Below, one piece after another: positions 61,301-64,000 of a stretch of DNA of 64,000 nucleotides. The translations under genes and the position numbers were made by a program. Within the stretch, counting starts at the first letter, position 1. Each line of letters opens with the position of its first letter. Origin of the DNA: Tolypeutes matacus (Eukaryota > Chordata > Mammalia > Cingulata > Chlamyphoridae); assembly GCA_026826555.1 (NCBI GenBank), contig JAKSZT010053887.1:67579563-67643562 (forward strand), written 5' to 3'. The notes beneath the pieces were generated by a model. It did no database searches and had not been told where the DNA came from. It was given only the letters and a program-made list of their open reading frames with translations.

Positions 61301-61990
61301 TTTTATATTATCTCCTATGTTTATTTAAATTCATTTATTGAATTACAATGGAATTTGTAGCAGTGGTGTTTAAATAGTGCTTACAGTTTACAACACAATA
61401 AAATTTACTTAGATTACCTAACTTATCCTGCCGTAATAGCAATTCTCATTTTATTGAAGTGAAAATAGCTTCAGAATACTTAGTTTCCCAGGGTGACAGA
61501 TCTACTATGACACAAAATCTGGACTCAAACCCAGGTTCTTTGACTCTTCATAATATGCTTTTCCAGTGGCATTATTCAGCTTCTACCATTGCTTTATTAA
61601 TTATTCTAGAATGAGTCACAAAATTTCTCCTCTTATTTGCTCTTTCCATTCATTTAATTAAAAAATATATTCCATTATACTAAATTAACATAAAATGTTA
61701 TTTTTCCAAGTACTTGTTTTATCTGTACTGAATTCAATAGAATTCAACAGAATGGGATTCTATTGTTTCAAAAACTTTAGATATAAGACTGACATAATGA
61801 ATGAAAGTGAAGTAAAATGGTAAGTGATGATCACTTTTTTGGAGGCCAGGTAAATTTAAAGTTGTTCATCAAGTCTTGCTCAGTCCCATTCAAATCTTAA
61901 TAATTAATTAGCTAGTTACTTCTACAATTCTTGCTGAAAATCTGGGAGGTTTATCTCCAAAATCAATGGAAAATGTTATCTGAATGGAGG
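55386..61990. other. Unique or unrecognised AT-rich region
   Basis: 6.6 kb without a gene or a clearly diagnosable repeat. Open frames are short (up to about 80 codons) and AT-driven. A tetranucleotide tract is at 56306-56346. Confidence 0.5.
56306..56346. repeat. (ATCC/ATCT)n tetranucleotide microsatellite
   Basis: Units of ATCC, ATCT and ACCT in tandem. Confidence 0.85.
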
Positions 61991-61994
61991 CAGA

Positions 61995-62160
61995 ACACTC
62001 AATAGAAAAATGGGCAAGAAAATTTAAATAGCACTTCACAAAAGAGAGTATGAAAACAACTATAAACTATATAAACCTCATTAATCAGGTAAATGCAAAT
62101 GAAATAAGATATTAGAGTGGCTAAAATTAAAACCAAAAATACAAATGGACAAACTTAAAC
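61995..62160 (+). mobile_element. Old L1 ORF2 fragment
   Basis: 'agcacttcacaaaagagagt', 'caggtaaatgcaaatgaaat' and 'agagtggctaaaattaaaac' are the L1 ORF2 C-terminal blocks in order. Short and diverged. Confidence 0.65.
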
Positions 62161-62229
62161 AGATAATGCCCCAACCAATGGATGTTTCTTATTTAAGATT
62201 CTAATATAAACACAAATACAAAATACATA

Positions 62230-63482
62230 TGGAAACCACAACCTCTATCTGTGTCCCTGAGGAGGTCAACCTGCTGGGGGTGGGGGCAGCTGTGGACTTC
62301 CCATGTGCCTATCCACCAGAGAAAGGTGAGCACCAGGAGGTAGCAGTGAACTCTTGGACCATGAGGACCATGATTGATTTGTCATCAACCTTGTGGCTGC
62401 ATCTTTGTGCATAATTTGGGACCATTCTGTCTAAAAAGGGTATATATTCTGCCTCACTAGTAGCCCAGTATATTAAGGAAGAGTAATCCAGGGTTGTTCC
62501 TGCCAGCATTTGAGGTAGCGCACTGAACCATAGGGTTTGTAACAGTGGAGGCCTGAGTTGTGGGCTGGTGTAATGACAATCTATGGGCACTTTACAGGAC
62601 AGCATTTGGATCACTGTGGGTCTGGTTTATATTGTTTACTCATTGAAGACATTGCATCCACTTTTTATAAAGGCTGCTTATGGATGGTGATTTACCTATG
62701 TCTGGTGGCATACTGATCTGAAATAATATTATATAGCTTGCTAGCATACCTGGTTGGTCCAATTTTGGGGACACTGTTGTAAACACTCTGGCCAGTGATG
62801 GGGCTAGAGGCAATCCCTTTCTATGTGTCCACCCCAGTAGAGCATAGGAGCCTCTGTGCCCTGGAGGTAATAGTGACCCAGATGGTCAGTTGGTAAAGGA
62901 AACTAGGAGGGTGTACATGGGAAGACTCTGTGCAGGACTGAATTTTAGACAATTTGTCAGCTGTGTCCTTAAAGAGTGACTCTGGTGTAGCGAATCAAGT
63001 GTGGGTGGAAATGTGTGACATCTATAGGGATGGGTGAGGCTGCAAACTGTTTCCAAATGGGGAGCTCCCGACAAAGGCTTCCTTGTATGAGAAAATCATC
63101 CCTTTTCCATTGGTCTGATGAGACACTACCAGCCCTTTGACCACTGCCCCAAAATAGTGAAGACTTGGAGACTGGACAACTGGTGCCTCAGAGCATACTT
63201 GAGGTCTAACTGAACTGCTTCAAACTCTGCCAACTGTGTGGATTTCAAACAGCTGTCTAGGATAAGTTTGTAAAGTTGTTTGAGGTTGTGTGGTATGCCG
63301 TGACTTCCATTGAACTGCATTGTGTACATGATAGTGATGTCATCAATAAAATATACTGACTCCCTATCCATGTCAGATATGGATCTAGGGGCTTCCCACT
63401 TGGCTAGAGGAGGGGGCAACACGAAGGACATCATCAGTGTCTCAAGATCTGAGAGCAAAAGGCTAAGAATGGGAATAGCCAT
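62230..63482 (-). pseudogene. Retroviral pol relic (RNase H to integrase)
   Basis: In the 118-codon minus-strand frame 63126-63482, 'VYFIDDITI' followed by 'STQLAEFEAVQLDLKYAL' and 'LQVFT' fits an RNase H fold: first Asp, then Glu in AEFEAV, then the strand before the third Asp, which is lost here (FTILG instead of FTD). Further left, near 62780-62860, 'GHRGSYALLGWTHRKGLPL' resembles the integrase zinc-finger region. Stops lie between the pieces. The lineage differs from the ERVL at 13-19 kb. No LTR was found in the window. Confidence 0.45.
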
Positions 63483-64000
63483 ATCCTCCTATACTTTTTA
63501 AAGGCCCATTTTTCTGATTTAGCCCTCTCCTATAAGTACCACTTTCTTTCATCAATTCTATGCTGAGCTTCTGCTGAGAATTATCTCTAACTCAGGGCAT
63601 TATGGGAATCTATGTGTGCAGGCTGACCAGTTGTGACCCTGTAAACAAATCTGTTTTTAGAAAAGCCCAAAAAGCAGCCAAGATTTGCCTCTCTAATGGG
63701 GTATATCAGGCAGCAGACAAGAAGATTCTCTTAGACCAATAACCCGTAGGGAATTATTGCAGAACTTAATTTAAAGATGACAAGAGGGGTATTTAGAGAT
63801 GGCCAAGGCCTCTACTCTAAAAGCATTGCCATTGAAACAAGGGATATGACTTGAGTAAGGTGTATTGGGTCACTTCTAAGTTGCATTGTTGGGGCTTTCC
63901 CGAGTGTAAAATAGCAGATTTATATGTGATTTTGTATATATGCTGTAATAAGAGTGAAAAATGTTGGATGTGTTGCCTCCAGATCATGAAAAATCCTGAT
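63483..64000. other. Unassigned, possibly more of the same ERV
   Basis: No motif recognised. If the relic to the left is an ERV read leftwards, reverse transcriptase and gag should lie here and beyond the window. Confidence 0.3.

Noticed and set aside
63126..63482. FIDD box read as the catalytic YIDD of a reverse transcriptase
   Set aside because: The residues that follow (STQLAEFEAV, then LQVFT) fit an RNase H domain and not the RT palm, so FIDD is more likely the start of RNase H.
1..64000. CRISPR arrays, bacterial operons or other prokaryotic systems
   Set aside because: No regularly spaced repeats and no bacterial gene organisation; the content is that of a mammalian chromosome.

Overview
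The window is nuclear DNA of a placental mammal. It is AT-rich, and no host protein-coding gene, rRNA, tRNA gene or CRISPR array can be supported in it. Almost everything recognisable is a transposable element. Several dimeric, tRNA-derived SINEs of the DAS type (heads reading like 'GGCTCAAGCGATTGAG') and L1 copies with a matching lineage-specific 3' UTR point to a xenarthran, most likely an armadillo. The species call rests on my memory of these families, not on a search.

Layout. 1-680: decayed end of an endogenous retrovirus (ERV): U5, poly(A) signal, tRNA-Trp-type primer site, splice donor and gag-like debris. 2.1-5.2 kb: two L1 3' fragments, the second with a fold-back duplication. 9.35-12.65 kb: an ERVL-MaLR-like element with two LTRs and a second LTR family nested inside. 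12.65-21.2 kb: an L1 split by a complete ERVL provirus on the minus strand (13036-19687), with a 5-bp target duplication, two LTRs, tRNA-Leu primer site and gag-protease-RT-RNase H-integrase-dUTPase remnants, all broken. 21.87-24.9 kb: a second MaLR-like element, again with a nested LTR. 27.0-29.7 kb: a minus-strand L1 lacking about 4 kb of its middle and carrying a SINE. 30.0-33.5 kb: L1 3' sequences and a SINE. 33594-33995: a well-preserved solo LTR with a perfect 6-bp target duplication. 35.6-43.6 kb: a near full-length L1 interrupted by two SINE insertions and a 5'-truncated L1. 46.1-46.5 kb: an old MLT1-like LTR. 51-54.2 kb: old minus-strand L1 with a solo LTR. 54.9-55.4 kb: L1 3' UTR. 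62.2-63.5 kb: a minus-strand retroviral pol relic (RNase H and integrase zinc-finger region).

The stretches between these (5.3-9.3, 24.9-26.9, 34.0-35.6, 43.6-46.0, 46.5-50.9 and 55.4-62.0 kb) look like ordinary unique or very old non-coding DNA. No autonomous gene system operates here. The main value of the window is the relative order of insertions recorded by the nesting. I found no convincing new biological system; the more unusual points are a 21-nt patch shared between two LTR families, a shared antisense open frame in one LTR family, an L1 3' tail that looks transduced, and the fold-back L1.
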